A DNA stretch of 64,000 nt from Rubrivivax sp. (GCA_030653385.1 JAURZM010000076.1:124001-188000), one strand, 5' to 3'. Positions 16,094-25,243 are shown, counted from the stretch's first letter. A program made the numbers and translations. The notes: generated by a model from the letters alone, not told the origin.

Positions 16094-17956
16094 ATGGTGA
16101 CGCCCGCCGCCCGTCGTGTCGCCGCCTTGGGGCTGGCCGGGCTGGCAGCGGTGGGTGTGCTGAAGCTGGCGACGCTCGGGCTGCTGCATCTTGACTGCCT
16201 TTGGCTCGCACCGCTGATCGCCGTGCTCGCGTGGCCGCTGTGGGCCTACCGCAGCGAGCAGGTGATGTTCGTGCGCCGCCTGCTGCTGGCCGGCGCCACC
16301 ACCGATTCCGCCAAGCTGCGGCGCTGGCTCTGGCGAGGCACGGCCGTGCAGACGCTGGGCGTGCTCACGGCGATGCTCTGGGCGGGCCTGCTGCTGATGG
16401 CGGCGGCGCAGCTCGCAACGCTGCAGTGGGTGATCCTGGCCGTTGACGCAGCGCTGCTGGCTGCGCTGTCACCGGCCATGCGGCACCTGTTGCGCCATGA
16501 AGTCGCGCCGCAGTTCGTGGACACGGTTGCCCGAAGCAGGCCGGTGCTGCTGATCAACACGCTGCTGCTGACGCTGCTCTTCGTCGTTCACGATTACCAC
16601 GTCGGTTTTGCCGACACGCGCACGTTGTCGTGGAGCGAACTGGTTGCGTGGACCTTGCAGTCCGGGCAGGCCGATGCGGCCTGCCCGACAGCGGCGGCCC
16701 TGCTCGGCGTGTCGGCGCTGGCCAGTCAGCTGCCGCGGCACGCAGCCTTGTTGTACCTGCCGGGGGTGGCCGACCTGCAGCTCAAACTGCTGGCGTGGCT
16801 GGTGCTGCTGGCTGTCACCGGCTTCGGGGCCTACCTGTTCACGCGCTGCCTGCTTGGTGTGCAGGCGCTGTTCGACGCCTGGGCGCCCCGGCTTGCGTCC
16901 GCTGCCGCCGGCCCGAGGCCCGGCCGCATCTTCGGGTGGACCAGTCTGGCCCTGCTGTTGCTGGTCGGCCTGCTGGCCACGCTGGGGCTGCGCCTGGACG
17001 CCGCCGCGCTGGGCCAGGGTGCGGCGCAACTGGCCCGCGTCACGAACCCGTGCGCGCGTGGGCCTGATCAGGCTCGCGATCTGCGCGTGCAGGCGCAGGG
17101 CCAGCTCGACACTGCGTCGCTCGTGGCCCTTGGGGAGGCGATGCACACGGTCGACCGCGGGCTGGACCGGGCTTTTGCGGCGGCCGAGACCGGCATCGAG
17201 ACCTACCTGGACTGGTACTTCAGCTTCGTCGGCAACTACACCCGGCTGGGCGCGCTCGTCATTCCCGACCTGGACCAGCAGATGCGCAAGCGCTTCACGG
17301 CCCAGGTGTTTTCCGAGAGCGGCTTCGAACAACAGGTCTTGCGCCTGGGCACCGAAGCCGACGGCCAGTTGCTGGACCGGATGGCCCTCGCAGCCCAGTC
17401 GGCGGGCCAGGGTCTGGCCAAGCATCTGGACGTGCAGCCCTGCCTGCTCGAAGTCCTGCGGCCGAACGTGCTGCCCGGCCTGCAGCGTGACAAGCTGCGC
17501 GTGGTGATGTCGGCGGCCATCACGCTGCCGCTGGCGCGGGCGGTGCCGCCGCTGGTGGTGCGGGCGGGCGAAGCGGTGCTGGCCCGGGCCGCTGCCAGGC
17601 AGACGATGAGGGCGGCTGCCAGTGCCGCTGGCGCGAAGGTGACACAGCGCGGCGCGTCGGTGCTGCTGTCGGCCAGCGCGGCCGGCAGCGTCTGCGCGCC
17701 GGGCGGGCCGCTGGCGCTGGCCTGCGCGACGGTGGCCGGTGTCGTCACGTGGCTGGGCGTGGACATGGCGCTGATGGCGGTCGACGAGGCCCTGTTCCGC
17801 CAGTCGCTTCGGGCCGATCTGCTCGAAGATCTGCAGGCCCAGCGCCAGCAGTTGCGCGATGAACTGCAATCGCAGCTGGAGCAATCCATGGCCGACTACC
17901 GGTCTCAGGCCGGGCGCAGCGTCGACCGGGTTTTTGTGCCGGCAAGGGACAGCTGA
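16094..17956 (+). CDS. Large multi-pass membrane protein of unknown function
   Basis: A 620-residue protein I cannot assign. The first 310 residues hold about seven hydrophobic segments (near residues 8-30, 35-52, 90-125, 150-166, 205-225, 235-260 and 285-303). A soluble, mostly helical stretch of about 200 residues follows (310-475). A second hydrophobic region (about 545-580, with SAAGSVCAPGGPLALACATV) precedes a C-terminal coiled coil rich in Gln, Glu and Leu (about 585-612). The N-in/C-in layout with a long central loop recalls envelope or transport scaffolds, but there is no motif to prove it. It has no operon partner: panE is divergent and a PEP-CTERM gene is convergent. Confidence 0.8.
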   Translation: MVTPAARRVAALGLAGLAAVGVLKLATLGLLHLDCLWLAPLIAVLAWPLWAYRSEQVMFVRRLLLAGATTDSAKLRRWLWRGTAVQTLGVLTAMLWAGLLLMAAAQLATLQWVILAVDAALLAALSPAMRHLLRHEVAPQFVDTVARSRPVLLINTLLLTLLFVVHDYHVGFADTRTLSWSELVAWTLQSGQADAACPTAAALLGVSALASQLPRHAALLYLPGVADLQLKLLAWLVLLAVTGFGAYLFTRCLLGVQALFDAWAPRLASAAAGPRPGRIFGWTSLALLLLVGLLATLGLRLDAAALGQGAAQLARVTNPCARGPDQARDLRVQAQGQLDTASLVALGEAMHTVDRGLDRAFAAAETGIETYLDWYFSFVGNYTRLGALVIPDLDQQMRKRFTAQVFSESGFEQQVLRLGTEADGQLLDRMALAAQSAGQGLAKHLDVQPCLLEVLRPNVLPGLQRDKLRVVMSAAITLPLARAVPPLVVRAGEAVLARAAARQTMRAAASAAGAKVTQRGASVLLSASAAGSVCAPGGPLALACATVAGVVTWLGVDMALMAVDEALFRQSLRADLLEDLQAQRQQLRDELQSQLEQSMADYRSQAGRSVDRVFVPARDS

Positions 17957-18151
17957 GCAGCTGCTGCGGGCGCGTGAGCTGGCGTTGCAGCCCACTACTG
18001 CACGCCACGCCCGTCGACATCGTGTGCCTCTGGCGCGCCGTGGTCGAGGCTGTTGTGGCCGCAGCTGAACAGACGATGGCCGCCGGGTGGCCCACCTCCG
18101 CTACCGGGTGTTCTGAACCGGCACCCTTCAACTCAGCCGCGCTGCGTTCGG

Positions 18152-18170
18152 TGCATCTCGATGAGATGCA
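18152..18170. repeat. Perfect 8-bp inverted repeat
   Basis: TGCATCTC - GAT - GAGATGCA between two convergent genes, 25 bp before the PEP-CTERM gene stop. It may act as a weak bidirectional hairpin; there is no T tract. Confidence 0.4.
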
Positions 18171-18194
18171 AGCCCACGCAAAGGGCCCTGGGCT

Positions 18195-19136
18195 TCAAGC
18201 GCATGCAGGAGTTGCGCTACGCCGCCACCGACCATGCGCCAGCATGGTCAGGAGGCCGAGACCAGCCAACGCCGCCGAACCGGGCTCCGGCACGAAGTTG
18301 AGGACCGACAGACCGCGCAGCGTCTGGTTCTCGCCGATGCTGCCGACCGCGGTGGCTGCACCCGTGGCCAGGTTCACTGTGTACAGGTACGAGCCTGTTC
18401 CTGTGGGGGATGTCAGCGATGCATAGGCGATTCCCGACGTCCCCGAGATGTCGAAGCCGAGGAGGTCGTTCGTGAGGTCCGCGCCACCCGGTGGCGGCCC
18501 CATGGGCAACAGTTCGCCAACGCGCATGAGCCTGCCCTCGTTGGGTGGCGACTGGATCACCAAGCGGTCGAAGTTGTAGTCAATGTTGTACAGCGTGGTC
18601 GACGTGGCGCCGAAGAAGTTGTTGCTGTACGCCGAACCGCCGATGGTCGGGTTGACGGATCCGGGTGGGGAGCCGGCGACCAACATGGAGTCGACCGTGA
18701 CCGCACCCGTGACAACGTCGATGCGCAGGTTCTGGTCGGCGTCGCTGACAACACGCAGGGAAGGCAGACCGGTCGAATCGGCTACCGGATTGAAGTCGAT
18801 GCCAAAAGCAAAGCCGCTCAGCGCAGCGCCGGACATGACCACCGAAGACGTCACCGCGCCCGTCGCAGCATCGAAGACGTAGACACGGTTGCTGCTGCCC
18901 AGGCCGTAGAGCAAGCCGTTGCTGGGCCGCAGGTCAATTGCCAAGACCGTTTCGCCGGATTGAAGACCGCTGATCGCCACGTCATTCGTCAGCGCGGTCG
19001 GGCTCGCGCTCGAAAAGCTGAGCAACCGGTTGTCAGCTGTCAGACCGACGATCAGGTCGGCTGCCGCAGGTGGTACGACCGCTGTGCAAGCCAACGCTGC
19101 AAGCAGTTTCGGGAGCCGCAAGTTAGAGAAGATCAT
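18195..19136 (-). CDS. PEP-CTERM protein with DUF4394 repeats
   Basis: A 313-residue secreted protein. The signal peptide ends near VPPAAADL (residue 26). The body is DUF4394-like with repeated strands such as LYGLGSSNRVYVFDAATGAV and SLRVVSDADQNLRIDVVTG, which suggests a beta-propeller. The tail reads VPEPGSAALAGLGLL, a hydrophobic stretch, then HGRWRR: a PEP-CTERM signal that targets it to exosortase processing. ATG 19136 has CGGAG about 11 nt upstream. It is the second intact PEP-CTERM substrate of the window. Function beyond surface location is unknown. Confidence 0.85.
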   Translation of the reverse strand: MIFSNLRLPKLLAALACTAVVPPAAADLIVGLTADNRLLSFSSASPTALTNDVAISGLQSGETVLAIDLRPSNGLLYGLGSSNRVYVFDAATGAVTSSVVMSGAALSGFAFGIDFNPVADSTGLPSLRVVSDADQNLRIDVVTGAVTVDSMLVAGSPPGSVNPTIGGSAYSNNFFGATSTTLYNIDYNFDRLVIQSPPNEGRLMRVGELLPMGPPPGGADLTNDLLGFDISGTSGIAYASLTSPTGTGSYLYTVNLATGAATAVGSIGENQTLRGLSVLNFVPEPGSAALAGLGLLTMLAHGRWRRSATPACA

Positions 19137-19501
19137 TGTTTTGTACTCCGACAGGTTGCATGGCGCCTTGCCCACCGGCGGCAGGCAGTTGATGTTTCCG
19201 GCCCAGTGATGCACGACAGGTTCAGACGATGCCGTGCCGGCTTCCATCGCTCTGTTCGTTTCCGAACATAGTGACGTTCGATGTGGCACTTGCTGGTCCG
19301 GACCGATGTCGGCGGCAGCCCGCCACTTGCCCGACGTGAACGACCGCGTTCCCTGAACGCCTGACCCATGACCGCGGCGTGCAGATGCAGCCGCCGCCCC
19401 TGTCATGCCGCCGGTCGCTCGCCGACGGGCACCCTCTCGCGACAGCGGCGCATCTGCGTCTTCGGCTGGCCAACGACGCAGGCCTTGTCTGCACGGCACC
19501 G

Positions 19502-19813
19502 CTAGAGGCGGCCAAAGTAGTCGCTCTTGTGCCACGCCTCGGCGGCACGACTCAGCGCGCGCCGGTGCGGCCGCCACAGCGACGCCAGGCGCAGATCTCG
19601 ACCGGCCAGTTCGGCATCGGCGCAGACCAAGCGCTCGTGTGGAAATCGGGCGTTCGGGCACCAGCTCGGGCGTGCGAAGTCGACTCGCGGCGGTGCGCTG
19701 CGCGATGGGGGCTGAGGTGCGGCGGCGCTCGGGATTTCGTTGCGCGCTTGTGCGGTCGGCGCAGCGGCATCCGCCGGTGATCGCGGTGATGTAGCGCGAG
19801 TCAGGCAGGGCAC
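19502..19813 (-). CDS. Possible remnant of an LprI/DUF1311-like small protein
   Basis: A 103-residue frame. Residues 50-92 read SWCPNARFPHERLVCADAEL followed by AGRDLRLASLW, which follows the DUF1311/LprI pattern (Cys, Ala, x, Pro-x-Glu-Arg-x-x-Cys-Ala-Asp-x-x-Leu, then Asp-x-Arg-Leu). The chain stops soon after and lacks a signal peptide and a good ribosome site. It may be a truncated or decayed gene, or a chance match. Confidence 0.3.
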   Translation of the reverse strand: MPCLTRATSPRSPADAAAPTAQARNEIPSAAAPQPPSRSAPPRVDFARPSWCPNARFPHERLVCADAELAGRDLRLASLWRPHRRALSRAAEAWHKSDYFGRL

Positions 19814-19894
19814 ACGCAGGTCAGGCCAACGCCGCGTCGGCCGCCTTGGCGGTCGCTGCTGTCTGTACGGTAGCGAACGGTCTGGCGAGGACCA

Positions 19895-19910
19895 CTCTGA
19901 GTAGAGTGTC
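19895..19910 (+). promoter_or_regulatory. Inverted repeat in the leader of the haloperoxidase-like gene
   Basis: CACTCT - GAGT - AGAGTG is a perfect 6-bp repeat 34 bp before the ATG at 19945. It could be an operator or an RNA hairpin controlling the three-gene cluster. Confidence 0.35.
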
Positions 19911-19944
19911 TTCCGACAAGTGCCACAAGTCGAGGGAGAAGGCC

Positions 19945-21909
19945 ATGTTCATTCGCTTGCCCGCGACGCTCGCAATGACACTCGGTGCGCTTGCGTCTTC
20001 GGCAGGCGCGCTGCCCGCCGACTCGACGGTGGTTGTGGTCTGGAACGAGGCTGCACTTGAAGAAGTTCGCCGGGGTCGCATGGGGCCACCGGTGGTGGCT
20101 CGCGCCCTGGCGATTGCCCATACCTGCATCTATGACGCCTGGGTGCCCTACGACGCCCACGCTCTTGCCACCACGGCACCCGTTCCGCGTCGTCCGGCGC
20201 CTGAACACAACGACGTCAACAAAGCCAAGGCCATCAGCTTCGCAGCGTACCGGTGCCTCGTCAACCTGTTTCCGGCTGGTGCATCGCGCCTGGAAACATT
20301 GCTGCGCTCACTGGGCCATGAGCCCCTGGACAATTCGACCGACCCGAGCACGCCACAGGGCATCGGCAACGTCGCGGCTGCAGCCGTCATTGCCGCTCGC
20401 CGCCACGACGGCTCGAATCAATATGGCGACCTGGGCTCGGGCGCCTACGCCGACTACACGAATTACGCATCGCTGAACGCGCCGATGCCCTTCTGCCTGC
20501 CGACCACGCCCGGGCCCTGTCCGCTCAACGTGTCCAATCCCTACGTCTGGCAGCCACTGATCAACGATGTGCCGGTCACGCAGTCCTTCGTGGCGCCGCA
20601 CTGGGAAAACGTGCGTCCCTTCGCGCTGAGTTCCGGGGCTCAGTTCGACAACAGGCCGGAGTTCGTGGCGGGCCCGAACTATCTTCGGGGCCCCAGCCAG
20701 TACGCCGCCGACGTGGACAGCATGCTCTTTTACAGCCGCAACCTGACGGCGCATCAGAAACTGGCGGTCGAGTACTGGGCTGACGGCCCGCAGTCGGAGT
20801 TTCCTCCGGGGCATTGGTCGCTGTTCGCTCAGTACGTGTCGCAACGCGACAGGAACAGCATCGACGCGGACGTGAAGCTGTTCTTCGCGATGCAGAACGC
20901 GTCGTTCGATGCCGGCATCGTGGCCTGGCACATGAAGCGAAAGTTCGATGGCGTGCGACCGATCACCGCCGTTCGCTACTCGAAGCAGGGTGTTCGCCTG
21001 ACTGCTTGGGGCGGGCCGCAGCGACCGATCGAAGTCATCGACGCCGGGAAGTGGTCGCCCTACAACCCGGGCAGCAACCTGAGCCCCGCGTTCCCGGGGT
21101 ACGTGTCGGGTCACTCCACGTTTTCAGCTGCCAGCGCCGCTGTGCTGAAGGCCGTGACGGGCAGCGACACCTTTGGTTTTGCTGCGGTGGTGTCGCCAAA
21201 CTTCGGGCGCGTCGAGCCGGGCGTGCCGTCCGTTCCCACCACCATCCGTTACGCGACTTTCACGGCTGCTCTCGAGGAGGCGGGCATGTCACGTCTGTAC
21301 GCCGGCATCCATTTCGCCGACGACAACACCGACGGGCAATTGCTGGGCAACCTGACGGCCGATGTGGCCTGGAAGAAGGCCTATGGCCTCTTCACGGGGG
21401 GCTTGCCAGAGGCCACCTTCGTCCAAGGCAAAAACGTGACCTGCCGCAACGTGATGCTGAGTGCGCAGACCTACGACAACGTCGTCGTGCCTGCCGGTGC
21501 GCGCTGCGTGCTGCTGGGCACACAGGTCAACGGTAACCTGGAACTGCGCAGCGGAGCGTCGATGGATGCCAGCAACGCCACGATCAAGGGCAACCTGTCG
21601 GGCGACTACACCAGCAGTGTGCACGTGCGCGGCGGCCGCATCCACGGCTCGGTGCAGGTCAAAAACGGCAAGACGCTGTCGCTCAGAGGTACCCGCGTGG
21701 ATTCGGTGCAGCTGGAAGACAACAGCGGTGCGCTTGTCCTGAGCGATCTGCGTGTCTCCGGCGACATCGACCTGGAAGGCAACAGCGGCGGCGCCAAGCT
21801 CCTGCGCAACCGCATCGGCGGCGAGTTGGCGTGCGAGGACAACCATCCGGCCCCTGTCGGTTCCGGCAACAGCGCTTCGTCCAAGGAAGACCAGTGCCGG
21901 CACCTGTAG
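19945..21909 (+). CDS. Vanadium-haloperoxidase-like PAP2 superfamily protein with C-terminal beta-helix
   Basis: A 654-residue exported protein (signal peptide ending near SAGALPA). Residues 30-490 are a vanadium-dependent haloperoxidase/PAP2-type domain. A KRKFDGVRP segment supplies the Lys/Arg oxyanion site, GYVSGHSTFS holds the motif-2 His390, and SRLYAGIHF gives Arg450 and the metal-binding His456. Residues 498-654 form about 20-residue strand repeats with alternating Gly, Asn and small hydrophobics (GNLELRSGASMD, GSVQVKNGKTLSLRG, GDIDLEGNSG), as in bactofilin-like right-handed beta-helices. Haloperoxidase homologues oxidise halides or act as phosphatases; the true activity here is open. 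ATG 19945 has CGAGGGAGAAGG upstream. It begins a three-gene unit. Confidence 0.85.
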   Translation: MFIRLPATLAMTLGALASSAGALPADSTVVVVWNEAALEEVRRGRMGPPVVARALAIAHTCIYDAWVPYDAHALATTAPVPRRPAPEHNDVNKAKAISFAAYRCLVNLFPAGASRLETLLRSLGHEPLDNSTDPSTPQGIGNVAAAAVIAARRHDGSNQYGDLGSGAYADYTNYASLNAPMPFCLPTTPGPCPLNVSNPYVWQPLINDVPVTQSFVAPHWENVRPFALSSGAQFDNRPEFVAGPNYLRGPSQYAADVDSMLFYSRNLTAHQKLAVEYWADGPQSEFPPGHWSLFAQYVSQRDRNSIDADVKLFFAMQNASFDAGIVAWHMKRKFDGVRPITAVRYSKQGVRLTAWGGPQRPIEVIDAGKWSPYNPGSNLSPAFPGYVSGHSTFSAASAAVLKAVTGSDTFGFAAVVSPNFGRVEPGVPSVPTTIRYATFTAALEEAGMSRLYAGIHFADDNTDGQLLGNLTADVAWKKAYGLFTGGLPEATFVQGKNVTCRNVMLSAQTYDNVVVPAGARCVLLGTQVNGNLELRSGASMDASNATIKGNLSGDYTSSVHVRGGRIHGSVQVKNGKTLSLRGTRVDSVQLEDNSGALVLSDLRVSGDIDLEGNSGGAKLLRNRIGGELACEDNHPAPVGSGNSASSKEDQCRHL

Positions 21910-21951
21910 TGGCGCTGGTGGCCGAATGTGTGTGCAACTGAAAGCCTAGCG

Positions 21952-23160
21952 ATGACGATGTTTTCCACCGTTCCCGAACCCGCTCTTCACCCCCTTTGCC
22001 GGGCCCAGCGGCTGTGCCGCAGCGCCATCGTGGGTGCCCTGCTGACCAGCGCAGGCCTGGCCGCAGCACAGGCGCCGCCTGAAGTGGTGAAGGTGCAGGC
22101 GGGCGACACGTTCTCTGGCATCGCGTCGCGTTTTACCGGCAGCGCCTCCAGTTGGCGCGAGATGTACCGAGCCCGTCTGTCTGGCCTTGCAAACCCGAAT
22201 CGCATCACCGTCGGGATGCAATTCGAAGTGGTTGCCGAGGCCGGCGGCGGTCAGTACCTGCGGCTGGTGGCACCGGTAGAGGCTGCGACTCCGGTCGCCC
22301 AAGCGCCGCTGCGTCGGCCCGCCCCGGTGGCGCAGGCCGAGCCGCCGGCTGCGCCAGCAGCGCCGTCGCCCGAAGCCGCTGCAGCCGGCAATAAGCTGGT
22401 CATCGGGGTCCTGCCGAACATCGCAGCGCCGGTGCTCAGCGCCAACTACCTGCGGATGAAACGCTATCTGGAACGCGGTAACGAGCACACCGTGACCATC
22501 GTCGTTCCGCGCAACTTCAAGGAGTTCTTCGACAGCACGATGCGCGGCGACTACGACCTGGCGATCGCAGCGCCGCACTTTGCCCGAGTGGCGCAGGTCG
22601 ACCGGAACATGACGCCCCTGCTGACGTACCAACCGCAGATTCACGGCCTGCTCATAACGACCAGCGAATCCAGCCTGAAGAAGCCGCATGAAGTGCGAGA
22701 ACGTGCCGTGGCCTTCGCCAACCCGCAGTCCCTGGTGGCGATGTACGGCCGGCAGTGGCTCAAGCAGGCGGGCTTGGAACAGGGCACCGACTATGAAATG
22801 CGTGCTGCACGAACCGATCTCGGCGTCGGCCGCATGCTGTTGGCGGGCGACGTGGTGGCCGCGATCATGAGCAACGGCGAGTTCCGGGTGCTGCCGCCCG
22901 ACGAGCTATCGCGGCTCAAGGTGGTCGAGGTCTTTGCGAAGATACCGAATTTCATCTTCATGGCGCACCCGCGCATTGAGCGCGCGCGCCTGGGCAGGCT
23001 GAAGACGCAATTGCAGGGGTTCTTCGCCGACGCCGAGGAAGGCGCGCCCTTTGCCCAGGCCTCGGGCTTCACCGGCATTGTCGAAGTCGACCCTGCAACG
23101 ATGCGTGAACTCGACAGCTTCGCCGATACCACGCGGCGCGCAATGGGCACTGCCCCGTAG
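21952..23160 (+). CDS. LysM-domain protein with PhnD-like periplasmic binding domain
   Basis: About 402 residues from ATG 21952 (ATG 21928 and 21958 are also in frame). A signal peptide ends near GLAAAQA. A FimV/LysM-like module follows (VVKVQAGDTFSGIASRF, then ANPNRITVGMQF). A Pro/Ala linker of about 45 residues leads to a phosphate/phosphonate binding-protein domain (NKLVIGVLPNIAAPVLSANY; later DYDLAIAAPHFARVAQ; GRMLLAGDVVAAIMSNGEF). The LysM module should tether it to peptidoglycan, and the PhnD-like domain should bind an anionic small molecule. It starts 42 bp after the haloperoxidase-like gene, so the two are probably co-transcribed. Confidence 0.85.
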   Translation: MTMFSTVPEPALHPLCRAQRLCRSAIVGALLTSAGLAAAQAPPEVVKVQAGDTFSGIASRFTGSASSWREMYRARLSGLANPNRITVGMQFEVVAEAGGGQYLRLVAPVEAATPVAQAPLRRPAPVAQAEPPAAPAAPSPEAAAAGNKLVIGVLPNIAAPVLSANYLRMKRYLERGNEHTVTIVVPRNFKEFFDSTMRGDYDLAIAAPHFARVAQVDRNMTPLLTYQPQIHGLLITTSESSLKKPHEVRERAVAFANPQSLVAMYGRQWLKQAGLEQGTDYEMRAARTDLGVGRMLLAGDVVAAIMSNGEFRVLPPDELSRLKVVEVFAKIPNFIFMAHPRIERARLGRLKTQLQGFFADAEEGAPFAQASGFTGIVEVDPATMRELDSFADTTRRAMGTAP

Positions 23161-23191
23161 CGCCCAACCCATCGCTTGTGCGGGCCAAAGC

Positions 23192-24406
23192 ATGAAACAC
23201 CAGTACGCCGATGCAGCGCCGGAAGTGGACTTCCGGCCCACCGACCCGCCTCCGCTGCAGGAGGACGCGCAGCTGGCCGAGCTGATGTCGATACTCGGGG
23301 CCGTAACGGTGCGTACAGTGATCTTTGATCTGGACACCCGCCTGTGCCACGAAAGCTGGCAGATCAACGAATACGGCGAGTCCAGCAACGACAGCAACGT
23401 CGGCGGTGCCATCACCCAGTTCGTGACTGCGATGGGGACCATCGCGCAGTTGAGCAAGACGCCCGCAACCGAGACGCTGATCCGGCAGTTGAATCCCAGG
23501 CGGGTGGCATTCGCCTGGCGCGTGGGCGAGCGGCGTGTGGCCGTGGCCGAAGCCCGGTATCGGATGCCACAAACAGGGCGCCAGGACCAGGACGCCCTGC
23601 TGGTGCGAGAACTCTTCATCGCGCGCATGCTGCGCCCGACAGCAAGCGAAGCGGTGGCCGCGGTGGCTCTCGCACCAGAAGTGCCGAACACGCCCGCTGG
23701 CCCTGCAGCACAGGCAGGTCAGGGCGCCGAGTGGGCGGCGAGCCCGAGTGCGTCCCTGCTGCTCAGTGAGAAGCCGCCGCAAGACGTCGCGGCGCGTCCA
23801 CCGCCGACGGGATCGGGCACCCGTGCAGGTGCGGGTGCGGGACTCTTCGCATTGATGCTGTTCTGCCTGATTGCAGTGGCGATGTTCTTGATCGCGGACC
23901 AACAGATGCAGTCGCTGCAGAGTGAGCATCTGCGCTTGCGGGCCCAAGCTGAAGCCACGATGAGCACACAACTGACGGCGGTACTGGCGCAAGGCGACTA
24001 CGGCGAGGTTCAGGCCGAGCTGGATGCTTTCGCCGAACTGGGATACTTTCAGAATGCGGTGGTGACCAATGCCCAGCGACGTGTCGTCGCACTCGTGGGT
24101 ACGGTGCAAGGCGCCCGCATCGGGAACATCTTCCCCGCCGATGACTCTGTCAACGCGAAGTCGGTGGCATTGCGCGGTCGTGACCAGCCGGGCGTGGGCC
24201 ACCTGATGACGTGGGAACAGCCAGGCCCGACGGTGGAGCCGCCCACCTCACAACGCACCTTGCTGATCGCCGCTTCTTTGTCGAGCCTGGTAGCGCTGGT
24301 GGCCGCGGCCTGGTTGCTGGCCCGATTCCGTCGCCGCAATGGCCTGTGGCCCTATGAGGTGGTCCGACAACCGGACGTCGCCAACCCCTCGCGCACCTCG
24401 TCCTGA
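23192..24406 (+). CDS. Two-pass membrane protein of unknown function
   Basis: A 404-residue protein not assigned to a known family. An N-terminal cytoplasmic domain of about 130 residues has a roadblock-like alternation of strands and helices (VTVRTVIFDLDTRL ... RRVAFAWRVGERRVAVAEA). A Pro/Ala-rich linker follows, then a membrane helix (about 214-233), a periplasmic loop with a short coiled coil and a small sensor-like domain (FQNAVVTNAQRRVVALVGTV), and a second helix near 362-384. The layout resembles a sensor or transducer that lost, or never had, an output domain. It lies 31 bp after the LysM/PhnD gene and ends the cluster. Confidence 0.8.
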   Translation: MKHQYADAAPEVDFRPTDPPPLQEDAQLAELMSILGAVTVRTVIFDLDTRLCHESWQINEYGESSNDSNVGGAITQFVTAMGTIAQLSKTPATETLIRQLNPRRVAFAWRVGERRVAVAEARYRMPQTGRQDQDALLVRELFIARMLRPTASEAVAAVALAPEVPNTPAGPAAQAGQGAEWAASPSASLLLSEKPPQDVAARPPPTGSGTRAGAGAGLFALMLFCLIAVAMFLIADQQMQSLQSEHLRLRAQAEATMSTQLTAVLAQGDYGEVQAELDAFAELGYFQNAVVTNAQRRVVALVGTVQGARIGNIFPADDSVNAKSVALRGRDQPGVGHLMTWEQPGPTVEPPTSQRTLLIAASLSSLVALVAAAWLLARFRRRNGLWPYEVVRQPDVANPSRTSS

Positions 24407-24752
24407 AACAGACTTCAGCGCATTTGCCCCCAGATGCCCAGCGCTGTTCACAGCTGACCATGGGATGCGCGGCCCGCAACGGGAAGGCGGAGGCTCGGGG
24501 ACCGCATTGCAGACGTCGAAAGCTCCCAGCTTGGTGCCACCACCCACCGTTCTGCACGGGCCGAAGCCATCCATGCTTTCCAGGTACAGGCGCTGCCAAG
24601 TCTCGCAATCGGTTCGATCGGTGGGCGACTGCGTGGATCGCTTGCCTGCAGGCTGAGAAGCGGGCAAGGAGAACCCGAACCGGGATCGGCTCCCGGACTT
24701 GCGGGCGGTCAACGACCAAGTCAGGGAAGGGAACGTGCCCGCGAGGGCACCC
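24407..24752. other. Intergenic region without recognisable features
   Basis: 346 bp between the membrane-protein gene and the convergent GFA gene. No family-like frame and no strong hairpin were found. Confidence 0.5.
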
Positions 24753-25151
24753 TCAAGCCATGTGCTCGATGTCGGGTGGCAAGCCGACCCAGCTGTGCAT
24801 CCGTTCTTCATACACCGAAAACGTGGGCTCGGGGAACCCCGGTTCGGCGAAGGCACCCACGGCGACTGCGATGCTCTCTTCGTCGTACCCTGCTACAGCG
24901 TAGTAGACGGTTGATCCGCAGATGGGGCAGAAGTGAAAGGCCACCTCGCTGCCCTCATCGCCCACGCGAACCCACTGCCTGGATTCACCTTCGATCGAGA
25001 CCCGGCTGCGGGGAAACCGGGCCTGTGCCCCGAAGACGCTTCCCGTTCTCTTCTGGCAGGCAAGACAGTGACAGATGGACACACGAAGAGGCTCACCCTG
25101 GGTAAGGGCGGTGAGTTGGCCGCAACTGCAGGATGCTGTTCTTGATTTCAT
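24753..25151 (-). CDS. GFA/CENP-V family zinc protein
   Basis: A 132-residue protein of the glutathione-dependent formaldehyde-activating enzyme-like family. Zinc-binding cysteines are seen in ASCSCGQL (N-terminus), CHCLACQKRTGSVFG and FCPICGSTVYY. The length is normal for the family. Members bind zinc and sometimes glutathione adducts, but most have no proven reaction. ATG 25151 has no strong ribosome site but homology begins at once. It is a single-gene unit followed upstream by a DUF1801 gene on the same strand (92 bp apart). Confidence 0.88.
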   Translation of the reverse strand: MKSRTASCSCGQLTALTQGEPLRVSICHCLACQKRTGSVFGAQARFPRSRVSIEGESRQWVRVGDEGSEVAFHFCPICGSTVYYAVAGYDEESIAVAVGAFAEPGFPEPTFSVYEERMHSWVGLPPDIEHMA

Positions 25152-25243
25152 GAAAACCGGCGGGGTGGTTTGCAGGTCCGGGTGCGGAATGTATCTTGTA
25201 CCGCCAGCCGCGCCCGCACGGCCCGATGCCGGGGCACGCCAGG

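Larger units (their letters stand above)
19137..19944. other. 800-bp intergenic region with little coding evidence
   Basis: Separates the divergent DUF4394 gene and the haloperoxidase-like cluster. It contains one possible short gene or remnant on the minus strand (19502-19813), a 6-bp inverted repeat near 19900, and otherwise frames with no family resemblance. Confidence 0.5.
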
